Of a stretch of DNA of 8,928 nucleotides, positions 1 to 6,362 are shown in pieces (the first letter of the stretch is position 1; every line of letters begins with the position of its first letter). The stretch lies in NCBI GenBank assembly GCA_026389255.1, contig JAPLIF010000335.1, positions 1 to 8,928 of the forward strand, in the 5' to 3' direction. Both the position numbers and the translations under genes were made by a program. This stretch comes from Cyanobacteriota bacterium. Lineage in GTDB: Bacteria; Cyanobacteriota; Cyanobacteriia; PCC-6307; Cyanobiaceae. The notes beneath the pieces were generated by a model, which worked only from the letters and a program-made list of their open reading frames with translations, ran no database searches and was not told the origin of the DNA.

Positions 1-1
1 C

Positions 2-679
2 TCCAGCACAGGGGTGCAGCTGCTGGATGCCGGTAAGACAGTGGTGCTGCGTCTTCCCGCCCTCAGCCCTGAACAGGGTCGTTCTGTTGTCGATCAGATC
101 TCGGCTCGCCTTGGACCCCTACGAACGGAAGGCACGGCGATCAACACCATCGGACCCACCCTGGGCTCCCGACTGTTAAGGGCCAGTCTGATTTCCCTGT
201 TGGTGAGCTTTGCGGGGATTGCGGCTTATATCAGCTTTCGATACAATGGTGTATTTGCCTTTTTAGCCCTGGTTTGTCTGGCCCACGACGTTTTGATCAC
301 CTGTGGTGTGTTCGCCTGGTTAGGTCTGCTGAGGGGTGTGGAAGTCGATTCGCTCTTTGCGGTTTCCCTGATTACGGTGGCGGGCTATTCGGTCACTGAT
401 ACCGTCGTCGTCTACGACCGTATCAGGGAACAACGTAAGGCCTTAGCCCAACTGCCAGTCACTGAACAGGTTGATGTGGCCGTTGATGCCACCCTCACCC
501 GTTCTCTTTATACCTCTCTGACCACCCTGCTGCCTTTGTTTGGTTTGATTTTCTTTGGCGGTAGCAGTCTGTTCTGGTTTGCGGTGGCCCTGGCGGTCGG
601 CATTGGCGTTGGTAGCTGGTCCAGTATCGGCTTAGCTCCCACCTTGTTACCTCTGTTCCCTGCCAAGCCCTCACGATGA
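2..679 (+). CDS. secF: SecF, protein translocase subunit (3' part; 5' end outside window)
   Basis: SecF is a membrane subunit that works with SecD and SecYEG, using the proton-motive force to help pull exported proteins across the membrane. The reading frame is already open at base 2, so the first transmembrane helix and part of the periplasmic domain lie upstream of the window. What remains is the end of the periplasmic P1 domain (VVLRLPALSPEQG region) followed by about five hydrophobic helices, the usual SecF C-terminal layout. The family motif DTVVVYDRIRE lies between two helices, with the typical TLTRSLYTSLTTLL stretch after it. The frame is intact to TGA at 677-679. A small membrane protein gene overlaps its stop codon. 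secD would be expected just upstream. RND-type SecD is the only close relative, but the motif wording and helix order favour SecF. Confidence 0.93.
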   Translation, partial: SSTGVQLLDAGKTVVLRLPALSPEQGRSVVDQISARLGPLRTEGTAINTIGPTLGSRLLRASLISLLVSFAGIAAYISFRYNGVFAFLALVCLAHDVLITCGVFAWLGLLRGVEVDSLFAVSLITVAGYSVTDTVVVYDRIREQRKALAQLPVTEQVDVAVDATLTRSLYTSLTTLLPLFGLIFFGGSSLFWFAVALAVGIGVGSWSSIGLAPTLLPLFPAKPSR

Positions 680-885
680 TCGATCGAAAGGGTGAGATGA
701 CGCGCGGAGGTTTTCGCCTCCTTCCGCTCCTGCTTGGAGTACTTGCCCTTCTCGATCTAAGGGTCGAGCTCATTCTTCTGTTCGATCACATCACTTGGAT
801 AGCTCTTGCAGAAGGATTGCGTAGCCATATTCTTGCTGTGGCAGTGTTGTTGTCCCTGCCTTCTCTTTGGCGTCGCTATCATTAA
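676..885 (+). CDS. small two-helix membrane protein downstream of secF, unknown function
   Basis: A 69-residue hydrophobic protein of unknown function. Two likely membrane helices are visible, roughly residues 13-35 (LLPLLLGVLALLDLRVELIL) and 46-62 (LRSHILAVAVLLSLPSL), ending in a basic tail, WRRYH. The first ATG (676) overlaps the secF stop as ATGA, which suggests translational coupling. A second in-frame ATG at 697 has AAAGGG just upstream (4-base spacing) and would give a 62-residue protein, so the start is uncertain. Coupling to secF suggests a role around the Sec accessory complex or simply co-transcription; nothing in the sequence decides this. I believe similar short proteins follow secF in other picocyanobacteria, but that is from memory and unchecked. 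Confidence 0.7.
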   Translation: MIDRKGEMTRGGFRLLPLLLGVLALLDLRVELILLFDHITWIALAEGLRSHILAVAVLLSLPSLWRRYH

Positions 886-907
886 TCCGTTTGATGTTTT
901 GATTCAC

Positions 908-935
908 CCAGCGCTGAATCGAGGCTGGATTTTTT
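908..935 (+). terminator. possible Rho-independent terminator after the secF unit
   Basis: CCAGC at 908-912 pairs with GCTGG at 924-928, and a run of six T (930-935) follows. The stem is short (5 bp) and the loop long (11 bases). An alternative 6-bp stem, GATTCA/TGAATC (901-906 with 915-920), competes with it. It sits in the 55-base gap between the convergent secF unit and the permease gene, where a plus-strand terminator would be expected. Evidence is weak. Confidence 0.35.
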
Positions 936-940
936 ATCGA

Positions 941-1826
941 TCACCAACGATCCATGATGTCGTGCACCAGGATTTCCTTGCCCATCACTTGCATCACCAC
1001 CACCAGGGGCAGGGCCAGTAGCAGGCCTGGTAGGCCCAGCAAGGCCCCCAGGCACAACTGGGAGATCAGGGCCACGGTGGGTAGCAGATTGACGGTGCGA
1101 CTCAGCAAGACCGGGGTCAACACAAACGCTTCGGCGTTCTGAATCACCAGGCGCAGCAGCAACACCTGCACCATTTTTGCCGGAGACACCAGCAGCAGGG
1201 CGACGGCCATCGGCAGCAGGGTGGCGGCGGTGGGACCGACGGTCGGGACGAAGGTGAGCAGGCCGCTGATCAAGGCACACAACAGGGCCAGGGGCACCCC
1301 CAACAGGGAAAGACCGGCCCAGGTGGCCAGAAACACCATGACGGCGGAGAGGGTCATGCCTGCGAGCCAGCCCCCCAGGGCTTCGCGACATTCCCCCAGT
1401 AGTACGCCCATGCGGGGGCGGTAGGAGACCCAGAAGCTGTTGGCCCAGGGGCTGGAAGCGTTCGAGGCTGGCGTCATTGAGCCATTGCTGTTCAAGACTG
1501 CGCAGCCAGGGCAACTTGGTCACCAAGTCGGAAAGTTTGCTGGGCAGTCTGGGAATCAATTGGGCGAGTTGGTTGGCTTGCTCAAGCGCCTCCGGCAGCA
1601 GCAGGGAAATGAGCAGGCCGCCAAAGGTCACCAACACCACGAGTTCAATCGCCAGGGCTGTCTGGCGATTGACGGGCAGGAGGCGACGTAGCAGGGTCAC
1701 GGGCACATCCAGGGCCACTGCCATCACGATGGAGCCAAACAGCACCAGCAACACCCAGCGCAGTTCCCAGGCCAGCAGCCCGAGCACAACCAGGGCAACA
1801 AAGCCGATCAGGATGCGAGCGTTCAT
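941..1826 (-). pseudogene. AI-2E family (PerM/TqsA-like) permease, copy 1, frameshifted with internal deletion
   Basis: AI-2E family (UPF0118/DUF20) proteins are polytopic membrane proteins proposed to export small molecules; TqsA of E. coli exports autoinducer-2, but the substrate of cyanobacterial members is not known. The N-terminal half reads from ATG 1826 (MNARILIGFVALVV) to GQQLL near 1436, with helices and an amphipathic middle region. The C-terminal half continues in a different frame from FWVSYRPRM (about 1435) to TGA at 941, with the conserved LLTFVPTVGPT block and family-typical end GKEILVHDIMDRW. Compared with copy 2 next door, about 40 residues between GQQLL and the YRPR block are missing, including one membrane helix. 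In the original frame the sequence after 1436 becomes Arg/Gly/Pro-rich and non-hydrophobic. ATG 1826 overlaps the stop of copy 2 as ATGA, which favours it over ATG 1859. Non-functional as read, unless the lesion is an assembly error. Confidence 0.85.
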
Positions 1827-2844
1827 GGAAGCGCCGGTGGGCGTCGGGGCTGGGTCCATGGGTCAAGGATGTCCCGAATAAACACTTCGCGCAGGATGAC
1901 CTGCACGCAGACGGCCAGGGGTAGGGCCAGCACCAGCCCTAACGGACCAAACATAAGAGTGAACAGTAACTGGGCTGAAAGAGTCAGTCCCGGTAATAGT
2001 TTAAGCTGATGGTGCATCACCGATGGGGTGATTAAATAGCTTTCAAGGTTTTGAATGATGATGTAAAGTATTAGTACCAATAGCGCTTTCCAGGGGGCCT
2101 CCAGCAAGGCGGCCGAGATTGGAAACAGGGCGCCACCTGCTTCACCCCCAGCAGCGAAAGTCCGATGGCGGCCATGGTGCCGACGCACAGGGAGCTGATC
2201 AACACTCCCACCATCCAGGCGCTCAGGGCTTCTCCGCATTGCAGAAGCACGGCTCTGGCCCGAGGGCGGTAGAAGGAAGGCACCAATTGCAGGGCCACCT
2301 CCCGGTAGGCATGGGGTTGGGTGGTGATCATCAGGGCCACTGCCACCACGAACAGGCACTGGAGCAGGCCATTGCCGATGTTGCCGGCTAGTCCGAGCAG
2401 ACGGATCAGGGCCGCGTTCAAGCTCGCCCCCAACGCCTCCTGGCGATCGCCCGAACCGGGCAAGGCCGACTTCAGCCAGGCGAGCTCCTCACCGCTGTTG
2501 CCGTAGACCATGCGGGAGGTGCCCTCCAGGCCTCCATGCAACAGCTTCACCAGTTCGGTGGCGGCAGCCGGCAGCTTGCTGATCAGCTCACCAAACTGGT
2601 GAACAAAGGGTGGAATCAGGGTTGTACCCGCCACCAACACGATCACGAGGACCCCCAACAGGCTGAGCAGCACAGCCAGGGGGCGGGAGCACCCCAGCTT
2701 TTTCTGCACGGCCCCCACCAGGGTGCACAGCGCCATGGCAATGACGACACCGGCAAAGATCAGCAGGACGGCTTGTCTGAGCGACCAGAGCAGGGCTAGG
2801 GCCGCGACGACAGCCAGCAATCCAAGCCACTTACCGAGGGTCAA
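1823..2844 (-). pseudogene. AI-2E family (PerM/TqsA-like) permease, copy 2, frameshifted with internal deletion
   Basis: Second member of the same permease family, upstream of copy 1 in the same transcript. The N-terminal part starts at TTG 2844 ([18 protein letters not shown]) and contains the family's VPSFYRPRARAV...CGEALSAWMVG block. Around 2140-2125 the frame changes: after LSLLGVK the hydrophobic reading resumes as FPISAALLEAPWKALL and runs to TGA at 1823-1825, ending REVFIRDILDPW. Copy 1 has about 25 residues at this point, including its FVPTVGPT motif; here only about 15 bases remain, so roughly 60 bases are missing and the frame is broken. The TTG start is supported by AGGAG at 2856-2860 and by its TTGA overlap with the psb28 stop. 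Co-transcription with a photosystem II factor does not reveal a substrate. Family assignment is firm; function as read is doubtful. Confidence 0.85.
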
Positions 2845-3263
2845 CTGTCCGTGCTCTCCTGGGCGTCTTTTTCAGGGCCACCGGAGAAACCAAGCTCATG
2901 GCTGTCGGCGTAGCGCTGGGCAAAGCGCATGAACCGCTCGAAATCAGCGGTGGTCTTCCAGGTGTAGGTGGCTTCCAAGGCGCTGGCCTTGCCATTGACG
3001 AAGCGGGCATTGACCTCCCGACTCACCAGCTCCCCTTCCTCATCGACAAGGAACATGCCCGTGATGTCTCCAAAGCTTTCGGGCGCCAAGGCGGCGGGCT
3101 CTTCAAAAACAAAGGTCGCCTGGCCGGTCCGTCCGTCACGCGAACGGGTGAGACGGATGTCAGGCACGACCGGTTCATCCGTACCGCGGAAGAACTGGAT
3201 GGCGGCGGCCATGGTGATCGGCGAAAGGGTGATCTTACGTGGGCCGTTGGCCTTGCCTGACAT
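2841..3263 (-). CDS. psb28: Psb28, photosystem II assembly factor
   Basis: Psb28 is a small cytosolic-side protein that binds photosystem II assembly intermediates (CP47/RC47-type complexes) during biogenesis and repair. The 140-residue product carries the family core almost complete: [21 protein letters not shown] near residues 20-40, then [39 protein letters not shown] and the C-terminal [18 protein letters not shown]. It has an N-terminal extension of about 17 residues relative to the shortest family members and a hydrophilic acidic tail. ATG 3263 is chosen because AGGA (3271-3274) stands 7 bases upstream; the internal ATG at 3212 would match the short form but has no ribosome site. It is the first gene of a minus-strand unit, with the first permease gene overlapping its stop. 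It diverges from gun4. Confidence 0.93.
   Translation of the reverse strand: MSGKANGPRKITLSPITMAAAIQFFRGTDEPVVPDIRLTRSRDGRTGQATFVFEEPAALAPESFGDITGMFLVDEEGELVSREVNARFVNGKASALEATYTWKTTADFERFMRFAQRYADSHELGFSGGPEKDAQESTDS
2856..2860 (-). promoter_or_regulatory. ribosome binding site for the TTG start of AI-2E copy 2
   Basis: AGGAG on the minus strand lies 11 bases before TTG 2844, inside the end of psb28. It supports a non-ATG start that overlaps the psb28 TGA stop, since the conserved hydrophobic N-terminus begins immediately after it. Confidence 0.5.
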
Positions 3264-3270
3264 AGTGGGT

Positions 3271-3275
3271 TCCTG
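3271..3275 (-). promoter_or_regulatory. ribosome binding site deciding the psb28 start
   Basis: CAGGA on the minus strand, 7 bases before ATG 3263. It favours the longer Psb28 with an N-terminal extension over the internal ATG at 3212. Confidence 0.5.
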
Positions 3276-3304
3276 CTGCGAGTCCGTCCGGTCGGTCCAC
3301 TGCC

Positions 3305-4051
3305 ATGCTTTCCGGTCCCCCGGTCTCCAGCACGCTTCGCAGTGATGAACTGCTGGATTCTTTTCTTTCTGCCTCTGCCCGCCAGCAGCGTTCCCTCGTC
3401 GAGGCCCTTGAGGCCTGTTCTGGTGAATTGACCCCCCTGATCATCGGCAGGTTGGCCCAGATGGACCGCTGTGGCGACCGATGGTCGGCGGGTTTCCTGG
3501 TTCAGTTGCTGCTCCGGGGGGCCAGCCCCAAGCAAGAGCAGGATTTTTGGAAACGGCATCCCCAGGGTTGGCTGGAGGCGAATAGCGGGGCCGGCCAGGA
3601 TTACACCAACCTGCAGCGCCATCTCATCGATCAGGAATTCGAGGCCGCCGACCGCTTGACCAGCGAACACCTGCGCCAGTTGGCCGGTTCGGAAGCGATG
3701 CGACGGGGTTATGTGTATTTCAGCGAAGTCCCATCCATGCCTCCGCTCGACTTGGAAAGTCTTGATCGTCTCTGGGTGGTTTATTCCCGGGGGCGCTTTG
3801 GCTTTTCGGTCCAGGGTCGGCTGCTACTGGCCTGTGGTGGCCAGTGGGAACGGCTCTGGCCGCGCCTGGGTTGGAAACAGGAAGGGGTCTGGACCCGGTA
3901 TCCGAGGTCGTTCCAGTGGTCCATTCAGGCACCGGAAGGTCACATGCCGCTCATCAATCAGTTGCGGGGCGTCAGGCTGATGGATGCCTTGTTATCCCAC
4001 CCTGGCCTGGCTCCCCGCTGGCAGCGCCAACAGGAGACGCTTGGGGGTTAG
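3305..4051 (+). CDS. gun4: GUN4 domain protein, activator of Mg-chelatase
   Basis: GUN4 binds protoporphyrin IX and Mg-protoporphyrin IX and stimulates magnesium chelatase (with ChlH), the first committed step of chlorophyll synthesis. The 248-residue product has the two-part structure of cyanobacterial GUN4: an N-terminal helical repeat-like region (about residues 10-95) and the porphyrin-binding GUN4 core (about 98-235). The core shows [18 protein letters not shown], then [49 protein letters not shown] and [13 protein letters not shown], closely matching the Synechocystis protein as I remember it. The length is slightly above the 233 residues I recall for Synechocystis. ATG 3305 is the first plausible start; no clear ribosome site precedes it. 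It diverges from psb28 over 41 bases, so its promoter must overlap psb28 coding DNA or be very compact. Confidence 0.93.
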   Translation: MLSGPPVSSTLRSDELLDSFLSASARQQRSLVEALEACSGELTPLIIGRLAQMDRCGDRWSAGFLVQLLLRGASPKQEQDFWKRHPQGWLEANSGAGQDYTNLQRHLIDQEFEAADRLTSEHLRQLAGSEAMRRGYVYFSEVPSMPPLDLESLDRLWVVYSRGRFGFSVQGRLLLACGGQWERLWPRLGWKQEGVWTRYPRSFQWSIQAPEGHMPLINQLRGVRLMDALLSHPGLAPRWQRQQETLGG

Positions 4052-4085
4052 GTTCAGGCAAGAAAGCCGCTGTTAGGTCCTAGCG

Positions 4086-4511
4086 ATGCCTTGGCGCTGG
4101 GCCGATTTCATCACTCCTTCTACCTTGCAGCTCTCCACTTTGGTGGAATTGCTCTTGGAGCCTGCCCACGGCCATGGCTCCCAGGTTGACCTTCAGCTCG
4201 GTCTCCACGAGGCCCTCGTCAATGCTGTGCGCCATGGCAACGGCTGTGATCCTTCCAAATGCCTGCGGGTGCGCCGCATTGTGACCACCCACTGGTTGGT
4301 CTGGCAGGTCCAGGATGAAGGTCCCGGTTTGCCTGCCCAGGTCCGTACGGAGGTGAAACGACCGGCCATCGAAGCCGTTTCCGGGCGGGGATTGTTCCTG
4401 ATCCAGCACTGTTTTGATGATGTGCGCTGGAGCTCCCGAGGCAATCGCCTCCAGTTGGCCGTGCGTCGTCGGCGCTTCAGCGGCCGTGGGAAGGACAACC
4501 AGGATCCCTGA
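4086..4511 (+). CDS. HATPase domain protein, anti-sigma factor/serine kinase-like
   Basis: A 141-residue protein with the GHKL ATP-binding fold of the RsbW/SpoIIAB class, which inhibit sigma factors or phosphorylate anti-sigma antagonists. The N box is visible at residues 38-52 (LGLHEALVNAVRHGN), the G1 box at 77-82 (DEGPGL) and the G2 box at 99-106 (SGRGLFLI), followed by the usual closing strand. It has no sensor or membrane domain, so it resembles a stand-alone cytosolic regulator rather than a sensor histidine kinase. It lies 34 bases downstream of gun4 on the same strand and could share its transcript. No partner (STAS-domain antagonist or sigma factor) is present in the window. The last 35 bases overlap the 3' end of the opposite-strand gene. 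The start at ATG 4086 is the best available but has a poor ribosome site. Confidence 0.8.
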   Translation: MPWRWADFITPSTLQLSTLVELLLEPAHGHGSQVDLQLGLHEALVNAVRHGNGCDPSKCLRVRRIVTTHWLVWQVQDEGPGLPAQVRTEVKRPAIEAVSGRGLFLIQHCFDDVRWSSRGNRLQLAVRRRRFSGRGKDNQDP

Positions 4512-4776
4512 TCTCTCCCTTCAGCCAGCCGAGGGCGTGCTCCAACAGGGCAATGGCCTCTTGACCAGGGCCCGTGCCTGGGTCAGAACCCTTTGGGGCT
4601 GACGTCTCGGATTCACGCAGTAGCAAAACCAGGGCGGAGCTGATCTGTTCGGCGGCTCGGCGGTGGCGCTGGCCCTTGAGTGCATGCCATTGGCGATCGT
4701 CGATGCTGAGGCAGCGCTGCAGCTCGGCGGCCAATGGCAGGGCTTGCTCAGGCCAGCGCTGACGGGGCGGCGGCAT
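4477..4776 (-). CDS. small conserved cyanobacterial protein, DUF6439-like, unknown function
   Basis: A 99-residue soluble protein of unknown function. It is predicted mostly helical: WPEQALPLAAELQRCLSIDD, then RQWHALKGQRHRRAAEQISSALVLLL, a Gly/Pro-rich linker, and a C-terminal block ALLEHALGWLKGEIRDPGCPSHGR. I associate the final DPGCPSHGR block and the W..LK..R..EQ pattern with a small cyanobacterial family (tentatively DUF6439), from memory. The frame stays open upstream to 5097, but that part is low-complexity Gly/Pro/Arg and lies opposite another gene, so I start at ATG 4776; GTG 4806 and ATG 4833 are alternatives and none has a good ribosome site. Its stop falls within the end of the HATPase gene on the other strand. 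Confidence 0.65.
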   Translation of the reverse strand: MPPPRQRWPEQALPLAAELQRCLSIDDRQWHALKGQRHRRAAEQISSALVLLLRESETSAPKGSDPGTGPGQEAIALLEHALGWLKGEIRDPGCPSHGR

Positions 4777-4857
4777 CGGCAAGGCAGGGGAGAGATCAAC
4801 CGACACTGGACGGAAGCAAGGGTTCAGGACCATCCTGGCCCCATTACCGCCTTCCCC

Positions 4858-5232
4858 ATGATGGGATCCCCACCCAGCAGCTTCGAGCGCCGCCAAAGGG
4901 TTCGGCGTGGGGCAGGCCTGCTGGGACGGCGCTCCCGGCGGCGCCGCAACCAGCGCCTCTCCCGGCCAGCGCCTGCCCCTGGAGCCACCCCTGGGGTCCT
5001 TCACCATCTGGCGGCCTTGCTGACCCTGGCGAGCCGGCCCCGGGCTTCTGTTGAGGCCGACAACCTGGGTCGCCAACAACGGCGCCGGCGCCAGCACCTG
5101 GCCCTGGCCCAGCGGTTGTTGGATCCCCTGCCCGTGGCCCTGAGGGCGGGCGGCCAGGGCGCCGAGCTTTTCTGGCGGGCGGTGCGCTTCGGCGGCGCCG
5201 GAGTGCTCCTGGCCTGGTGGCTGATGCGTTAG
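4858..5232 (+). CDS. Arg-rich protein with C-terminal membrane anchor, unknown function
   Basis: A 124-residue protein I do not recognise. After SPPSSFERRQRVRR comes a very basic segment (about residues 12-35, with RRSRRRR), a Pro/Ala linker, a helical stretch HHLAALLTLASRPRASVEAD, a second basic patch (RQQRRRRQH) and one hydrophobic C-terminal helix (FGGAGVLLAWWL). This layout suggests a tail-anchored or peripheral membrane protein. The third codon position is strongly G/C-rich, like confirmed genes here, while opposite-strand frames give low-complexity product, so I take this strand as coding. ATG 4858 is followed directly by a second ATG at 4861; no ribosome site is evident. It diverges from the small gene at 4776 and its TAG overlaps the methyltransferase TAA on the opposite strand by 4 bases. 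Confidence 0.55.
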   Translation: MMGSPPSSFERRQRVRRGAGLLGRRSRRRRNQRLSRPAPAPGATPGVLHHLAALLTLASRPRASVEADNLGRQQRRRRQHLALAQRLLDPLPVALRAGGQGAELFWRAVRFGGAGVLLAWWLMR

Positions 5233-6311
5233 ACGGGTTTACGGGCTGCCCAGACCCGACTCATGAAATGGGTTTCGGCCCTGATATCCAGGAAGCCGGT
5301 TTGAGCCAGTCGGGCTTCAATGTCGTCGGAGATGTAGTCGCGGTAGTAGGGCTCGTGGAAAACCCGACGGAAGTTTTCCATGGCCACGGTGTACTGGGGC
5401 GAATCGGCCAGTTGAACCGAGTCGGCCAGAACGAAGACGCCCCCTGGCTCCAACACCCTGAAGGCTTCGCGCAGCACATTGGCCCGGGCTGCAGCGGGGA
5501 GTTCGTGCATCAGAAAAACACAGGTGGCTGCCTGCATGCTGGCATCGGCAAAGGGCATGGCCTCGGCGTTGCCCTGCACCAGCTGGGGAAGCTCGCCGGG
5601 AAGCTGACTCAGCCAGTTATTGGCTTGGCGCAGGTAGGCGGCGGAGAGATCCAGTCCCACCAAGTGGCCTTGGGGCAAGGCCCCCCGGATCTGGCGCAGG
5701 GTCCGTCCGGTGCCGGCGGCGATATCGAGCACCCGCAGGGAACTGGCCGGACGCTCGGCAAAGGCAGCCAGTCCTTGAACTAAGGGCTTGAGCAACCGAC
5801 GGCGCATGGGATCGGCCGCCCCATTAAAAAGGATCTCCACCTGCAGGTCGTAGAGCGCGGCGGAATGGTCGCTGAGGTAACCGTCAGTCTGATGGTGGAA
5901 GTTTTGGAGGTAGTAGTCCGGAAAGGCGTCCGGTTCCACATCCTGAGGTAAGTCGCGGACCTGGCGCCTGGCACGGCGGTTCCAGGTCAAGGGCATGTCA
6001 AGCCAGACCAGGGGATATCGGGCGGCCCAATCAAGCCAAGGCGCATCAAAAAGCAGCGAAGCGGGATACACGCCCGCTTCCGCCTCCTGCCAGTCCTGCT
6101 CCAGCAGCCTTTCCATGGCCGCCCTCAGCTCTTTGAGCATCTCGGGCGGAACTGGCACGGTGAGAGGGGCGGCGGTGGGTGCCACCCATTGCAGGAGCTT
6201 GGTGCTGACCTCCTTGTGGGCCAGCCCCATCAGGCTTCTGCCCCCCTGCAAGCCCAGATAGGCGAATTTGGTGAGGGTGTCGGCCATGCTGGGGCTTGGG
6301 GGGCCCTTCAT
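5229..6311 (-). CDS. class I SAM-dependent methyltransferase (UbiE/COQ5-like domain)
   Basis: A 360-residue protein with a long N-terminal region of its own (about 1-185) and a C-terminal Rossmann methyltransferase domain. Motif I is VLDIAAGTGRTL at about residues 194-205, the acidic residue that would bind the SAM ribose is in VGLDLS (about 221), GNAEAMPF follows near 247-254, and LEPGGVFVLAD lies near 287-297. This is the pattern of UbiE/COQ5 and small-molecule C- or O-methyltransferases; the N-terminal region (TKFAYLGLQGGRSLMGLAH...) is typical of a cyanobacterial/plastid subgroup whose substrate I do not know. The likely start is ATG 6311 or ATG 6287 (MADTLTKFAY), the latter fitting the conserved N-terminus better; neither has a clear ribosome site. 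The frame is complete. It follows glnA after 51 bases on the same strand. Confidence 0.85.
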   Translation of the reverse strand: MKGPPSPSMADTLTKFAYLGLQGGRSLMGLAHKEVSTKLLQWVAPTAAPLTVPVPPEMLKELRAAMERLLEQDWQEAEAGVYPASLLFDAPWLDWAARYPLVWLDMPLTWNRRARRQVRDLPQDVEPDAFPDYYLQNFHHQTDGYLSDHSAALYDLQVEILFNGAADPMRRRLLKPLVQGLAAFAERPASSLRVLDIAAGTGRTLRQIRGALPQGHLVGLDLSAAYLRQANNWLSQLPGELPQLVQGNAEAMPFADASMQAATCVFLMHELPAAARANVLREAFRVLEPGGVFVLADSVQLADSPQYTVAMENFRRVFHEPYYRDYISDDIEARLAQTGFLDIRAETHFMSRVWAARKPV

Positions 6312-6362
6312 TTGAGCAGGTGGGGATGGGGGACTGTGGATCTTGCGCCCTGCCCGTTTTGA

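Noticed and set aside
882..1436. Long out-of-frame continuation of permease copy 1 to 882.
   Set aside because: The product turns into Arg/Gly/Pro-rich, non-hydrophobic sequence, while the conserved family C-terminus lies in another frame.
1436..2140. Programmed ribosomal frameshifting as the explanation for the two broken permeases.
   Set aside because: No slippery heptamer is seen at the junctions, and conserved residues are missing, which frameshifting alone would not cause.
2443..2450. One HIP1 octamer (GCGATCGC).
   Set aside because: A single copy in about 9 kb is not the strong over-representation that marks HIP1-rich cyanobacteria, and it lies within the permease gene.
3023..3670. 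Minus-strand frame spanning the psb28/gun4 interval.
   Set aside because: It overlaps two well-supported genes in other frames and has no recognisable domain.
4834..5097. Upstream extension of the small minus-strand gene to 5097.
   Set aside because: It is low-complexity Gly/Pro/Ala sequence opposite a better coding candidate; the recognisable domain begins near 4776.
5217..5783. Plus-strand open frame opposite the methyltransferase.
   Set aside because: It is a shadow frame: Gly/His/Gln-rich with no domain, while the minus strand has clear methyltransferase motifs.
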